From: Streptomyces asiaticus
GTDB lineage: Bacteria > Actinomycetota > Actinomycetes > Streptomycetales > Streptomycetaceae
Reading direction: 5' to 3'
Length of the DNA stretch: 64,000 nucleotides
Assembly: GCF_018138715.1 (NCBI RefSeq)
Contig: NZ_JAGSHX010000006.1
Coordinates: 7,812,001 to 7,876,000, forward strand
The notes under the pieces were generated by a model. That model did not search any database, was not told the DNA's origin, and was given only the letters and a program-made list of their open reading frames with translations. This document shows, piece after piece, positions 45,367 to 54,640 of the stretch. Numbering within the stretch: position 1 is the stretch's first letter; each line of letters begins with the position of its first letter. Made by a program: the position numbers and the translations under genes.

Positions 45367-48300
45367 TCAGTCGGCCGCCAGCTCCCAGTCGAGGTCCCAG
45401 AGCCGGATGCCGTCGTCTCCCGCCGAGACCAAGTTGCGCAGGTCGGGGGTGAGTTCGAGGTGCCGGATGCGTTGTTGGTGCCCTTCGAGCACGTGCAGGC
45501 ATCGGCCGGTGGCGACCTCCCACATCCGTACGGATCTGTCGTGGCCGGCCGAGAAGGCGAACCGGGCGTCGGGTGTGAACCGTACGGCGGAGACCCAGCC
45601 CTCGTGCCCCGCGAACTCGCGTACGGACCGCCCGGAACCGGCGTCCCACAGCCGGATCGGTTCGTCCTCGGCGCCCGAGGACATGACCTGGTGTGTGGAC
45701 ATGGCCAGGCGGCCGTCGGCGCTCAGGCACGCCGACAGGATCGGTTCCCGGGGGCCGGTCCAGGTCCGCAGGCAGGCTCCGGTCTCGAGATCCCGTAGCC
45801 GGACCACGCCGTTGCTGTCGCCGACCGCCGCGAGCCGCCCGTCCGCGGACGTGGAGATCACGTTGACCGGGCCGTTCCGGGTGATCGTCGCGATGCAGCG
45901 GTCGTCGTCCAGGTCCCATCGGCGCAGGACACCGTCGCCGCTGCCGAACCAGGCGTACCTCCCGTCGCCGGTGAACCTGATGGTCCTCCTCATGTCCCAG
46001 TCCGGAGTCAGCCGACGGCACTCGCCGTCTGCCAGTCGCCGCCTAATGATCGCGAGTGGCTTGGTGCCCTCGCACAGGACGTGTCGGCCGTCGTCGCTCA
46101 ACGCCACCCCGCCCACCCTGCCCGGGTGATCGTCGAGGACGTGCGTGCACGCGCCGCTGTCCAGATCCCACATCCGTACGGTGCCGTCGCTCTGTCCGCT
46201 GACGGCGAGCCGGACATCCGCGGCGACACCGATCGCCGTGATGGCGCCGAAGGACAGGTGGCCGGCGTCCAGTGGCCGCGACCAGGCGGAGCGCAGTCGT
46301 ACGTGGCGCGCCGAGCGGCCCAGTTCGTGCCAGGCGGCCAGGACCTGGGGTGCGCGCTCGTATCCCGGTATCTCCCGTGCGCGGGTCAACAGGCCGAAGG
46401 CTGACCGGTGTCGGCCGTTCGACATCGCCTGGCGTGCGTCGGCGAGCAGTTCCTCGGCCAGGCCGCCGAGCCGGCTGACCTCCGCGTACTCGCGCGGCTT
46501 GATCAGGTGCGGCTCGGCGGTGTATCCGGTAGTGGGCAACCGCCAGCGGTGCAGGGGCAGTTCGGGATGTCCGCCGACGGAGCAGCCGAACCGGTCGTCG
46601 CTGTCCTCGAATCCGACGTGGTGCATTCCGTACGCGTGGGCGGTGAGGGTCCGCAGACACCGGCCGCTGCTCAGCTCCCAGAGCTGAACGGTGTGGTCGC
46701 CGGTCGTTCCGGACAGCAGCAGCCGTCCACTGTCGCTGAAGGCCAGGTGACCGGCCGCGGCGGTCAGCCCCGTCAACGTACGCACCGTACGGACCCGCCG
46801 GCCGTCCCCCACATCCCACCACCGGATCAGCCGGTCCTCGCCGGCCACCGCGACCCTCCGCCCGTCGGGGCTGAAGCACAGCGCATGCGTCGCCGAGCCG
46901 GCGGCCAGCACCCGGCACCGGCCATCGGCCACGCTCCACAGCCGCGCCCCGTCCTCCTCGGCGGTGAGCACATGGCGCCCGTCGGCGCTCACCTCGTACT
47001 GCGAGCCGTCCAGGGCGCCGTCCTTGAGTGCTGCCCCGAGCGACCACAGGCGGGTCCCGGTCCGCGGTTCCCAGACCTGGACGTGCCCGTCCACGCCCTG
47101 CCACACACCGATGCGCCCGTCGGCACTCAACCTGACCGGGCACCCCGTGGCACGTGCGGCGGAGCGGATGACACGGGTACACCTGCCCGCCCTGAGATCC
47201 CAGAACTGCACCGTGCCGTCGCGGCTCGTGGACAGCGCGTACGAGCCGTCAGGGGTGAGGTCGACGCCGAGCACCTGCGTGCGGTGGCCCCTGACTGACA
47301 ACCGTTGTGCGCAGGTCGCCGTGGACCACAGCCGGAGCACGCCGTCCCAGTGGCCACTCAGCGCGAGGCGTCCGTCGGGAGTGAACCGGATCGGCAGGTA
47401 GCCCATCACCTCGTGCCGGGCGAGCAGTTCCACCGGCGCGAAGGGCACCGCGAACGGCTCGCGAAACAGGCGGGTGCCGGTGTGGCGGGCATCGGCCACG
47501 GTTCCGGAGGCCGCCACCCGCAGCGCCGCCCGTACGTCGGTGTCGTCGGGACGTTCGCGCGCGAGGGCGTCGAGCAGCTCGTGTGCCGCCGCGAGGTCGC
47601 CGCGTTCGAGGTGGACCCGGGCCAGAGACAGCCGCACCTGCCAGGGGGACGCGCCGGACCCACGTGGGATCGCCTCCAACCGGGCGACGAGTTCCCCATC
47701 GGTGATCGCCCCCGTACGCCACCGGAACAGGCCACCGTTGTACACGGCCCCGGCGTGGTGCGGGTCGACCGCGAGCGCCTGGTCGAAGGCATGCTCGGCG
47801 TCGGCGGCCCGGTCGAGGTCGAGGAGCGACAGGCCACGGTTGTTGAGCTCGTCGGCGCGCAGATCGGCGGCCTGCGACGGGGGACGCGGATACGCCGAGC
47901 CGGTCGCCTGCTCGTAGATCCCGGTCAGTACATCCGCGATGTCCGCCATCGAGGCCGGCCGGTGGGCCGGGCGCTGCCGCAGGCAGCGCCGGAGCAGGTG
48001 GGCGACTTCCGGCGGCGCCGCGACCGGATTCGAGGGGTCGGCCAGGTATTCCTCCAGTGCGAGACCCGCGACCGAACCAGCCGCCCAATGCACACCGCCG
48101 GTGAACATCTCCAGGACCGAGACCGCGAAACTGTAGACATCGCTGCGCCGCCCGACGGGCTCGCCCGCGAGCTGCTCCGGGGACGCGTAGCCGACCGTCA
48201 TGCCGCCGACCGGCACCAACACGCTGGCGCCCGGCGTCACTTGGAGATCAGCCGGGGCCGTGGTGGCCTTGGACCGGGCGAGACCGAAGTCGGTGATCTT

Positions 48301-48792
48301 CGCGGCGCCCGTGCCGTCGAGCAGAATGTTGGCCGGCTTCACGTCCTGGTGCACCAGGTCTCTGCCATGGGCGTGCTCGAGCCCACGGGCCGCTTGGACT
48401 GCCGTGTCGAGAACACGGGCGAGGGCCTGCCGCGGGTCTCCGGCGTGGAGCCGCCCGTCGCCGATCCACTCGGCCAGGCTGCCGCCGTCGACGTACTCGG
48501 CGAACACGCGGGGGACCCCGCCGATCATCCGCACGTAATGGCAGGCGCAGACGTTCGGATGGAGCCCGAGGGACACCCACGCCTCGGCCTCCCTGACGAA
48601 CAGCTCCTGATCGCCGGGGCTCCGGAACAGCTCGGGCCGCGAACTCTTCACCGCCATGTCGATGCCCCAGGCGAGATGCCGTACCCGGTGCACGACGCCC
48701 ATCCCGCCCCGGCCAAGCTCGCCGATCACCCGGTACCGGCCGTCGACGGTCTCGCCGGTCGCCCAAACGGTCGGCGACGTAGGTGCGTTCAC
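45367..48792 (-). CDS. Ser/Thr protein kinase with TPR and WD40 repeats
   Basis: A 1141-residue soluble kinase. The PKN2-type kinase domain (about 18-290) has GELGRGGMGVVHRVRH, Lys in DMAVKSSRPE, DFGLARSK and the activation-end motif GYASPEQLAG. The catalytic loop reads VHQDVKPANILL: the HRD arginine is Gln. A TPR-like block follows (about 330-465: LNNRGLSLLDLDRAADAEHA), then a long WD40 region (about 480-1141) with many xxDGRxxLSxxxDGxxRLWD units, enough for two propellers. No transmembrane helix is seen. GTG 48792 overlaps the end of a gene remnant upstream by 4 nt. It may sense or scaffold partners through the propellers. Confidence 0.88.
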   Translation of the reverse strand: MNAPTSPTVWATGETVDGRYRVIGELGRGGMGVVHRVRHLAWGIDMAVKSSRPELFRSPGDQELFVREAEAWVSLGLHPNVCACHYVRMIGGVPRVFAEYVDGGSLAEWIGDGRLHAGDPRQALARVLDTAVQAARGLEHAHGRDLVHQDVKPANILLDGTGAAKITDFGLARSKATTAPADLQVTPGASVLVPVGGMTVGYASPEQLAGEPVGRRSDVYSFAVSVLEMFTGGVHWAAGSVAGLALEEYLADPSNPVAAPPEVAHLLRRCLRQRPAHRPASMADIADVLTGIYEQATGSAYPRPPSQAADLRADELNNRGLSLLDLDRAADAEHAFDQALAVDPHHAGAVYNGGLFRWRTGAITDGELVARLEAIPRGSGASPWQVRLSLARVHLERGDLAAAHELLDALARERPDDTDVRAALRVAASGTVADARHTGTRLFREPFAVPFAPVELLARHEVMGYLPIRFTPDGRLALSGHWDGVLRLWSTATCAQRLSVRGHRTQVLGVDLTPDGSYALSTSRDGTVQFWDLRAGRCTRVIRSAARATGCPVRLSADGRIGVWQGVDGHVQVWEPRTGTRLWSLGAALKDGALDGSQYEVSADGRHVLTAEEDGARLWSVADGRCRVLAAGSATHALCFSPDGRRVAVAGEDRLIRWWDVGDGRRVRTVRTLTGLTAAAGHLAFSDSGRLLLSGTTGDHTVQLWELSSGRCLRTLTAHAYGMHHVGFEDSDDRFGCSVGGHPELPLHRWRLPTTGYTAEPHLIKPREYAEVSRLGGLAEELLADARQAMSNGRHRSAFGLLTRAREIPGYERAPQVLAAWHELGRSARHVRLRSAWSRPLDAGHLSFGAITAIGVAADVRLAVSGQSDGTVRMWDLDSGACTHVLDDHPGRVGGVALSDDGRHVLCEGTKPLAIIRRRLADGECRRLTPDWDMRRTIRFTGDGRYAWFGSGDGVLRRWDLDDDRCIATITRNGPVNVISTSADGRLAAVGDSNGVVRLRDLETGACLRTWTGPREPILSACLSADGRLAMSTHQVMSSGAEDEPIRLWDAGSGRSVREFAGHEGWVSAVRFTPDARFAFSAGHDRSVRMWEVATGRCLHVLEGHQQRIRHLELTPDLRNLVSAGDDGIRLWDLDWELAAD

Positions 48793-48926
48793 TGCGATTC
48801 CTCATCGTGATTGCGGCAGAAGTCGCTGTCCTGGAAGGCCCGGAAGCAGAAGGCCCCGTTGTCAGATTTCGACGAGGGCCAGTATGTGACGTCGTCGATC
48901 CTGGTGTCGATGTTTCAGGCTCACCG
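48789..48926 (-). pseudogene. C-terminal fragment of an unknown protein coupled to the kinase
   Basis: A minus frame open from 48926 reads IDTRIDDVTYWPSSKSDNGA then FCFRAFQDSDFCRNHDEESQ, with a stop overlapping the kinase GTG by 4 nt. The clean overlap suggests a real gene once ended here. I do not recognise the family. The upstream side meets in-frame stops, so only about 45 codons survive. Confidence 0.4.
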
Positions 48927-49490
48927 TCGGGGGTGCGGGAGCGGGCCGTTCAGTCCTTCGCCGAGCTGCCCACCTGCGGGGAGGTCTGAAGGGCGGCTTC
49001 ATTGCGGCACGGTGGTTGACCGGGCGGGGGCTTTGCGATGGCCCGCGTATGGGCTTGATCAGTGATCGTGGGTCTGCGACTGCTCAGATCGGGCGGCCGC
49101 GGCTCCCATGGGCCGTTCGTGCCGTGCGAGCAGCCGCAGTCTCTGCGGCGCAGCTCGATCAGGCCCTCGGTGGCCAGCCGCACCGGTCACCACCGTGAGC
49201 ACGGCGGTGACCGGTCCGTGCAGGGCCCTGCCTCGACGGCTGCGTGGATGCGGTCGCGCTGCGGGGCGCTGTCGGGCATGGCCCGGCCCCACCACTCGGT
49301 CAGACGTGGAGCCGGCCTTACGTCAGGTCCGGTTGGGCTGCGTCAGCCCTGAAGTCGCAGCGCCGGGGCGTCGAACCCCTCGTGCTCAGCCATGCTCTCG
49401 CCTCGGTCGTGCCCGGATTCTCCCAGCCCGGAATTCCACACAAGCAATACGAGTGAAACCTTTGACATGTGACCATCGCCACCCGCACTC
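48927..49490. other. no recognisable gene
   Basis: About 560 bp. Several short frames exist on both strands but none shows family motifs or convincing codon bias; an internal GC-rich part (49080-49300) may be gene debris. A promoter for the flavin reductase remnant probably lies at the right end, where TTTGACATG (49461) is seen. Confidence 0.4.
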
Positions 49491-49503
49491 TCAACTAAGT
49501 TGA
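49491..49503. promoter_or_regulatory. palindrome TCAACTAAGTTGA
   Basis: A perfect 6+1+6 inverted repeat 30 bp upstream of the flavin reductase remnant. The same outer arms TCAAC-N3-GTTGA occur at 49961 upstream of the cupin gene. A shared regulator for the two loci is likely. Confidence 0.55.
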
Positions 49504-49532
49504 CATAGTGGTTGTGTGGATGGGAAGTGGCC

Positions 49533-49778
49533 GTGATCGACCGGCAGCAGTTCCGCGACGTCATGTCCGGTGTGTGTACTCCGGTCACGATCGTCACCTC
49601 CGCCGCCGACGGTGTCCCGTTCGGAACGACGGTAAGCTCGTTCGCCTCCCTGTCGCTGGATCCGCCGCTGATCAGCCTCGCCCTGGACCGAGGCTCGTCG
49701 CTCCTCGCTCAGATCCAGACCGCCAGGCGCTTCGCGGTCAACATCCTCGGCCAGGCGGCTCGGACCGCTCGATGGTGA
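49533..49778 (+). pseudogene. flavin reductase (HpaC-like), truncated
   Basis: It starts with GTG at 49533: IDRQQFRDVMSGVCTPVTIV, TSAADGVPFGTTVSSFASLS, LDPPLISLALDRGSSLLAQI and FAVNILGQAART. These are the first 80 residues of a two-component-monooxygenase flavin reductase (usual length about 160-180). After NILGQ the sequence is unrelated and stops. FMN-binding elements of the first half are present but not the NADH part. It shares an operator motif with the operon at 50153. Confidence 0.75.
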
Positions 49779-49860
49779 TTCAGGGCTGACCATGTCAGCG
49801 GTCAGCAGCGCACGCCGTGCGATCTGCGACGGGGGCTGGCCACCTAGCGTGAGACCAGCC

Positions 49861-49896
49861 GGTCAGATTGTCAACAATCATGCCGACAATCTGACC
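49861..49896. promoter_or_regulatory. 12-bp perfect inverted repeat, GntR-like operator candidate
   Basis: Arms GGTCAGATTGTC and GACAATCTGACC are perfect and separated by 12 nt. Inside lies ATTGTCAACAAT, which fits the TNGT-N-ACNA pattern of FadR/FCD-type GntR operators. It sits 257 bp upstream of the cupin gene. It could also act as a hairpin, but the position favours regulation. No GntR gene is in the window. Confidence 0.55.
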
Positions 49897-49960
49897 GAAC
49901 GGCAACTGCGAGCTATCGGGTGCCTGCCGCTACGGCAAGCATCAAGTACGTAGACATGCA

Positions 49961-49973
49961 TCAACCAAGTTGA
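49961..49973. promoter_or_regulatory. palindrome TCAACCAAGTTGA
   Basis: Inverted repeat TCAAC-CAA-GTTGA, 180 bp upstream of the cupin gene and in an AT-rich patch (TGATAATAAT follows, a possible -10). It matches the palindrome at 49491 in both arms. Confidence 0.55.
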
Positions 49974-50152
49974 TAATAATGTTCCGTGGCTCTCGCCGCA
50001 CACCGCCGCACCCTGGCGGCAGACGTCGTGGGGCCCGGAGGCGCGACACGCGCACTCGCCAGCGCATGGCGGATCTGCCACATCGGAGCATCGTCCGGCA
50101 CTACGGGGATGCCGCCGGGGCACCACCCATATTCCGAGACCAGGAGTTCTCC

Positions 50153-51148
50153 ATGAGGGTCGTTGAAGACGTCGTGATCATCAGATCCGATCGGACGCTG
50201 CGCAGTATCGATCGTGACGAGCATCTGCTACTCGCGTCTCCCTACCCGAGCAAGCTGCCGATCAAGCTGTGGAATGATCACGAGCATCTGCCCGTCGTTC
50301 ACTTCCCGCAGACGTACGTCGAGCAGCGGTTCGCGCCCCCGCGCGGGGTATATGAGAACGACCAGCTCCGGGTCGAGTGGCAGGTCATGAACGGGCGTCA
50401 GCCGTTCTATCACCGCAACTGCGATGTCGATGAGATCTCGTACCAGATCGACGGTGAACGGACGCTGATGACCGAGCTCGGGGTCATCGAGCACCGGCCG
50501 GGCGAGTTCTCCCGGATCCCGCGCGGGGTCGGCCACGACAACTACGGCCGCAAGGAGAGCCACCTCCTCTTCTACCTGCCCGCGCCGGTCGACGAGCTGG
50601 TCGAGCCGATTCGGACGTCGCAACCGGTGATGCCACCGTTCCCCGGCTGGGAGCCGGGTGAGATCAACGAGGCCGTCACCCAGTGCATGGGGGCGGTCGG
50701 CAACGACATCGCGGTGTTCCCCGCGGACGAGACGTTGCTCCTCGAGCGCGTGCACGCCGAACCCGAGCGGATGCGGGTGCACTCGATCGGTGGCAGTGCC
50801 GGCACTACGTGGATCTACGCCACACCGACGATTCGACTCGGATACGTCAACACGACAGCCGGTGACGGGAGTCGGCGTTACCGGCGGACGCTCGACGCCG
50901 ACGAGATCCAGTACCAGGTCTCCGGAACCCGCACCCTCGCGACCCAGCGGGGCATCGTCGAGCTGTGCCCGGGCGACTTCGTGCGGATTCCGCTGGGTCT
51001 GGCCCACGCCAGCATCCCGCACGAGCGGTCGACCCATGTCTCGCTCTTGTCCCACCTCGAACTTCCGCAGGTCATCGATACCACGCGCACTGCGGATCCC
51101 TACTCACCTGAGCGGCTGGCCGCAGCCGTCGAAAGGAGCCAGGCATGA
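50153..51148 (+). CDS. bicupin dioxygenase, homogentisate 1,2-dioxygenase-like
   Basis: A 331-residue protein with two cupin halves. Each half holds a similar strand set: DVDEISYQIDGERTLMTELG, GVIEHRPGEFSRIPRGVGHD in the first, and DADEIQYQVSGTRTLATQRG, GIVELCPGDFVRIPLGLAHA in the second. The repeat indicates an internal duplication. Homogentisate dioxygenase and related ring-cleaving cupins have this look, but the canonical Fe ligands are not all obvious and the protein is shorter (about 440 is usual). ATG 50153 has CAGGAG 7 nt upstream. It overlaps the next gene by 4 nt (ATGA). Confidence 0.65.
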   Translation: MRVVEDVVIIRSDRTLRSIDRDEHLLLASPYPSKLPIKLWNDHEHLPVVHFPQTYVEQRFAPPRGVYENDQLRVEWQVMNGRQPFYHRNCDVDEISYQIDGERTLMTELGVIEHRPGEFSRIPRGVGHDNYGRKESHLLFYLPAPVDELVEPIRTSQPVMPPFPGWEPGEINEAVTQCMGAVGNDIAVFPADETLLLERVHAEPERMRVHSIGGSAGTTWIYATPTIRLGYVNTTAGDGSRRYRRTLDADEIQYQVSGTRTLATQRGIVELCPGDFVRIPLGLAHASIPHERSTHVSLLSHLELPQVIDTTRTADPYSPERLAAAVERSQA

Positions 51149-52251
51149 CCACAATGCTGGCAGCGCGGGCCCACGACGCCGCGAGTGCCCCTGTCGTCGA
51201 GGAGGTGCCGGTCCCCGAGCCGTCCTCCGGTGAAGTGATCGTCAAGGTCGAGTCCGCCGGACTTGCTCCCGGGATGATGTCGCTGCTCAAGATGGGGGCC
51301 TTCAAGCAGCTGCCAACGATCCTCGGGCACGAGATGTCAGGCGTGGTTTCGGAGGTCGGACCCGACGTACCGGGCTTCACCGGAGGCGAGCGCGTCCGAG
51401 TCCACCCCCAGCTCAGCTGTGGCCGCTGTGTCTACTGCCGATCCGACCGCGAGAACATGTGTGCCCAGTACGCGGTGATCGGCCACGCGGCGTTCAGCAA
51501 CGGTCGGTTGCCGCTGTACGAGCGCTACCACGACGGAGGGTTGGCCGAGTACGTTCGCGTCCCGTTCTGGCTGCTCGACAGGTTGCCCAACAATGTCAGC
51601 TTCGACGTTGGCGCGAAGGTCCACGACCTGGGGAACGCCGTTCGCATTCTGAAGGAGTGCCACTTGCCAACGGCTGCGACCGTGGTCATCACCGCGGCGA
51701 CCGGCACCATGGGCACCGCGAGCGTCAAGTTCGCCAGGCAGTTCGGCATCGGTCGGCTGATCTTGGTGGGCCGCAGCGACGAGCGTCTCAAGGACGTCGA
51801 GAAGCTGGCGGAGGCCGACGGCATCCCCGTCGACTCCATCGCGACCGAGAATCTGCCCGAGGGTTGGGAGGCCAACAGCGGCCTCACCGGCGCGATCCGG
51901 CGTCTGGCTCCGCGGGGCGTCGACGCTGTCCTCGACTATGTGCCGGTCGGCCCGATCACCGCTCACGCCATGGCGTCCCTGGCCACAGGCGGCGTTTTGG
52001 CGCACATGGGCGGCAATACCGTCCCGGTGCCGATCCCCCCGGTCGCGATCATGGGCAACTGCTGGCGATTCGTCGGCACCAAAGGCAACACGCGCAATGA
52101 CGTGGTGGACGTGTTGAAGCTCCTCAAGATCGGTGCCGTCAACGTCGACGGCCTGATCACGCACCACTTCCCGCTCGCCGAGACCGTCACGGCGATCCAG
52201 GATATGCAGCAGCGCACGAAGCCCATGTGGATGACGATCGTCCACCCGTAG
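51145..52251 (+). CDS. zinc-containing MDR alcohol dehydrogenase-like enzyme
   Basis: A 368-residue medium-chain dehydrogenase. The structural zinc site CGRCVYCRSDRENMC near residues 92-106 has all four Cys, LGHEMSGVVSEVGPDVPG contains the catalytic-site GHE, and VVITAATGTMGTASVKFARQ near 170 is the nucleotide-binding motif. Unusually, the first catalytic Cys position reads AGLAPGM. It is coupled to the cupin gene by ATGA and to a metallo-hydrolase 25 bp downstream. It may oxidise an alcohol or reduce a carbonyl in a ring-cleavage pathway. Confidence 0.82.
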   Translation: MTTMLAARAHDAASAPVVEEVPVPEPSSGEVIVKVESAGLAPGMMSLLKMGAFKQLPTILGHEMSGVVSEVGPDVPGFTGGERVRVHPQLSCGRCVYCRSDRENMCAQYAVIGHAAFSNGRLPLYERYHDGGLAEYVRVPFWLLDRLPNNVSFDVGAKVHDLGNAVRILKECHLPTAATVVITAATGTMGTASVKFARQFGIGRLILVGRSDERLKDVEKLAEADGIPVDSIATENLPEGWEANSGLTGAIRRLAPRGVDAVLDYVPVGPITAHAMASLATGGVLAHMGGNTVPVPIPPVAIMGNCWRFVGTKGNTRNDVVDVLKLLKIGAVNVDGLITHHFPLAETVTAIQDMQQRTKPMWMTIVHP

Positions 52252-52276
52252 TGGACCGCTGGCAAGGAATCTCACG

Positions 52277-52951
52277 ATGAAGCTGACGCACTACGGGCAC
52301 GCGTGCGTACTGGTGGAGCTCTCGGTCGGTGACGAGATCATTCGCTTCCTGTGCGACCCCGGTGGCTATTCGCGGGACTTCGAGCATGAGGCCGACATCG
52401 ACGCGGTCTTCATCACGCACGCGCATGCGGACCACGTGGACGGCGAGCGCCTCGGCAGGCTACTGGCCGACAACCCTTCGGCCGAGCTCGTGCTCAACGC
52501 TCACACGCAGACAGCCCTCGCCAGGCTCTGGGACATCGCACCAGGTCGGATGCGCGTCGTCGGGTCCCGAGAGCACGTTCGTCCTTCGAGGTGTCAAGGT
52601 CGAGGTCGTCGGCGGTGACCACGCGTGTATCCACGCCGCGCTCCCGACCGTGCCGAACAATGGATACATCATTGACGGCGGTCTGCTGCACCCCGGTGAC
52701 GCCCTGGACAACCCGGCCGGAGCGGTCGACGTCTTGCTGCTCCCCATCGGTGGGCCGTGGATGAAGATGGCGAGGCGATCGACTACCTGCGGACGGTGGC
52801 GCCACGTCTCGCCGTGCCGATCCACCAAGCCGGCCTCGCCCCGGTCCACCAGAAGATGCATTGCGGTCTGCTGCGCGACCTGGCGCCGGACGGGACCGAG
52901 ATCGCGGTCCTCGAGCACGGGGTCCCACAGGATGTCGGGGCGGCGCGGTGA
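52277..52951 (+). pseudogene. UlaG-like MBL-fold metal-dependent hydrolase, two frameshifts
   Basis: The first frame has MKLTHYGHACVLVEL and FITHAHADHVDGERL (zinc motif HxHxDH). At about 52568 the frame changes: FVLRGVKVEVVGGDHACIHA, NNGYIIDGGLLHPGDAL and VDVLLLPIGGPWMKM follow. At about 52765 it changes again to EAIDYLRTVAPRLAVPIHQA, with the end at 52951. Joined together this is a normal protein of about 224 residues of the lactonase-like MBL group. Both shifts are single-base size, so sequencing error is a real alternative to decay. Confidence 0.75.
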
Positions 52952-53074
52952 GCATTCCGCGGCCCGGCGGCCGCCCGGGAGAAGAGCGTGACCGCGGCGC
53001 GCAACCGCGCACATCACACATAACGGTTCGCCGGTCGACCCGTTTCGATAGCCACACCATGAGGAAGACCGCTG

Positions 53075-53869
53075 ATGATCACACTGAACGACCTCGACGC
53101 CCGGGCACCGTTCATGGCCCAGTTGAACTATTCCGGAGACGAGCCCGTCACGATTGTGAACACTCTCGTCACGCCCCCCGGCCTGGAGGAAGACGTCATC
53201 GAGGCATGGCGCCTGGACTCGGAGGTCATGAAGACGAAAGGAGGGAACATCTCCCAGCAGCTGTACCGCGGACCGGCGGGCCGCGTCGTCACCAACGTCG
53301 CCAACTGGGAGTCGGCGAAGGACTTGCAGAACGCCTTCATGAGTCCCGAGTTCCAGGCCCTGCTCACGACCTACCCGGATGGATCGGCGGCGTACCCGCA
53401 TCTGGTACGGCCGGTGGAGGTGCCCGGTGTCTGCCTGGGGGCACCGTGGGACCGGGAGCCTGCCTTGGCAACGAGGAAGCCGGCCACTGCCGGCGCATCC
53501 GCGATCGAGTACATCGACCTGTGTCCTGACGTTCCGCTCGCCGAGCAGCTCCGGGCCACCAATGGTGCCTTCACGCTTCAGGACACCTTCGTCGTTCCGG
53601 AGGGCGCGGTCGACCAGGCCATCCACGCGTACCAGGAGATCGGTGCGTATATGAAGGGCCATAGCGGGTTCATCCAGGCCCAGCTCTACCGGGGCCTCGG
53701 GAGCAGCAACGTTCTGGTCGACCTGGCTGTCTGGGAGACCGCGGGTGCCCTGCGGGACGCCCTCTCCGCCCCGGACTTCCCGGCCTTGCTCGCCTACTAC
53801 CCTGCCGGAACGCGTTGCTTCCAACTAGTGCTCCACCGCGCCGCCGTGTCCAACGTCTGTGTCAACTAG
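53075..53869 (+). CDS. tandem antibiotic-biosynthesis-monooxygenase (ABM)-domain protein
   Basis: A 264-residue protein with two copies of a dimeric alpha+beta-barrel module. The first shows EPVTIVNTLVTPPGLEEDVI to QQLYRGPAGRVVTNVANWES, the second FTLQDTFVVPEGAVDQAIHA to AQLYRGLGSSNVLVDLAVWE. ABM proteins act as small monooxygenases, quinone-forming enzymes or heme degraders; the activity cannot be read here. Its place downstream of the ring-cleavage operon suggests a phenolic substrate. There is a 120-bp gap from the damaged hydrolase. Confidence 0.75.
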   Translation: MITLNDLDARAPFMAQLNYSGDEPVTIVNTLVTPPGLEEDVIEAWRLDSEVMKTKGGNISQQLYRGPAGRVVTNVANWESAKDLQNAFMSPEFQALLTTYPDGSAAYPHLVRPVEVPGVCLGAPWDREPALATRKPATAGASAIEYIDLCPDVPLAEQLRATNGAFTLQDTFVVPEGAVDQAIHAYQEIGAYMKGHSGFIQAQLYRGLGSSNVLVDLAVWETAGALRDALSAPDFPALLAYYPAGTRCFQLVLHRAAVSNVCVN

Positions 53870-54110
53870 CTTCACCCTTCAAAAGATCCTGCATGGCGGA
53901 TCAGGGGTGGGCGACGCGTCGCCCTGAACCGTTCGCTGCCGAGCGGCAGTTCGTCCGCGTCCCGGTCATCACCTGGATGGCGGCGATCCGGATGAACGGT
54001 GCTTCAACCGGCCAAGCAGTAGCACGGCATTGCGATCCGCTGCGACGAGACCGCCGAGTCCTGCCAGGCAGCCGCCAGCAACCAACTGCACCTCAGCACG
54101 AGGAGTGACC

Positions 54111-54640
54111 ATGTCCAAAGCTGAACCGACGGTGGCGGAGCTCGAGACCGAGATCGTTGAGCTGCTGCGTGCCGAGGAGCTCTCAAGCCTGGCCACGATC
54201 GACGCCGACGGGTTTCCGTCCTCGGCGAGGATGCACCTCGCCGGCGACGGGCTGATCGTGTACATGCACACCTTTAGAACACGCGCAAGCACGTGCACAT
54301 CCATCACAATCCCCATGTCAGCTACGACATCGCCTACCTGCCGCCCGACGGCTTCTACGGTCGGTTCACGACCCGGTCTCCACAGGTGCAGGGAATCGCC
54401 ACCGTCGTCACTGACATCGACGAGATCCAGCATGCCTCGCAGATCAGCCTGAAGCAGTTCCCCTGGGCGGCGGACACCTCCCTGTTCAACAACATCAAGC
54501 CGCCGGACCAGGGAATGCAGGTCTTCTACCGCATCAGGCCGGTGCGCGGAATGTGGGCCGATGCCCGAGTCAGCCTGGCCTACCGAGCGCTGCTCGATGG
54601 CTCGTCGGATGGATCTGTCGAGGCCCGTTCCCGAGGTCAG
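54111..54640 (+). pseudogene. pyridoxamine-phosphate-oxidase-like flavin protein, frameshifted
   Basis: The first part (54111 to about 54280) reads AEPTVAELETEIVELLRAEE, LSSLATIDADGFPSSARMHL, typical of F420/FMN split-barrel proteins. At about 54280 the frame shifts and continues VHIHHNPHVSYDIAYLPPDG, TVVTDIDEIQHASQISLKQF and RIRPVRGMWADARVSLAYRA. It then runs into the antisense of the SpoIIE gene without its own clear stop. Both a frameshift and a lost 3' end are seen. Confidence 0.7.
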
